Shown here piece by piece: positions 6,312 to 6,418 of a stretch of DNA of 6,418 bases; the first letter of the stretch is position 1, and each line of letters starts with the position of its first letter. Position numbers and translations under genes: made by a program. The DNA is from Pseudomonadota bacterium (GTDB lineage: Bacteria; Desulfobacterota; DSM-4660; Desulfatiglandales; B25-G16): NCBI GenBank assembly GCA_015223015.1, contig JADFWK010000025.1, positions 1 through 6,418 on the forward strand, in the 5' to 3' direction. The notes below the pieces were generated by a model, which was given only the letters and a program-made list of their open reading frames with translations, searched no databases and was not told where the DNA came from.

Positions 6312-6418
6312 TATCTTTTCTTTGGCGAGTCACTAAACTTAGCTGATCTCTTGGCGCTCGCAAACGGATTATCATCCCATCCACTGAATTAACTGCACGA
6401 CCACGTCACAGTGAAACC

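Larger units (their letters stand above)
5430..6418. other. 989-base region without a confident gene
   Basis: No tRNA, rRNA, CRISPR array or recognisable transposase is seen. The open frames are short and interrupted on both strands. The longest plus-strand frame (5529-5882) starts with TTG, lacks a ribosome binding site and matches no family I know. On the minus strand, fragments alternate between frames: 6143-6311 (possible frameshifted gene), about 6130-5970 (stop-to-stop, no start, including IPFDKNPLERTWRV) and 5718-5840 (possible small membrane peptide). This pattern fits decayed coding DNA, or a noncoding spacer holding the promoter of the minus-strand cluster. Confidence 0.5.

Noticed and set aside
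6210..6392. 60-codon plus-strand open frame
   Set aside because: Ser/Leu-rich, typical of the antisense of a coding-like stretch, and opposite the possible frameshifted minus-strand gene; no ribosome binding site.

Overview
This window reads as chromosomal DNA from a Gram-negative, probably anaerobic bacterium. A deltaproteobacterial (Desulfobacterota-like) source is the best guess, but it is an inference. It rests on the kind of DUF362 protein present (with a Cys-containing C-terminal domain), a bactofilin paired with a membrane-anchored M23 peptidase, and a lipoprotein signal peptide. No rRNA, tRNA or other marker gene is present to fix the taxonomy.

Layout. Positions 1-176 are a leader with no convincing gene. 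A single plus-strand gene (177-1508) encodes a 443-aa DUF362 protein. It converges on a minus-strand gene cluster across a 260-base spacer (1509-1768). That spacer is rich in inverted repeats and holds a possible small mobile-element remnant (1631-1726). Four minus-strand genes follow, in transcription order from right to left: a multi-pass membrane protein of unknown family (5429-3999), a von Willebrand factor A (VWA) lipoprotein (3996-3346), a membrane-anchored M23/LytM endopeptidase (3218-2220) and a bactofilin (2188-1769). Positions 5430-6418 contain no gene I can call with confidence, only a possible 40-aa membrane peptide and a possible frameshifted 55-codon gene.

How the genes may work together. 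The bactofilin and M23 pair is a recognised cell-shape module: the bactofilin polymer scaffolds a periplasmic peptidoglycan hydrolase through its single membrane anchor. The upstream pair is translationally coupled and consists of a helical multi-pass membrane protein plus a VWA lipoprotein with an intact metal-binding (MIDAS) site. Its function is unknown. Its position directly upstream of the bactofilin and M23 genes, on the same strand, makes it the most interesting candidate for an undescribed envelope-associated module. A 127-base gap separates the two pairs, so they may be separate transcription units.
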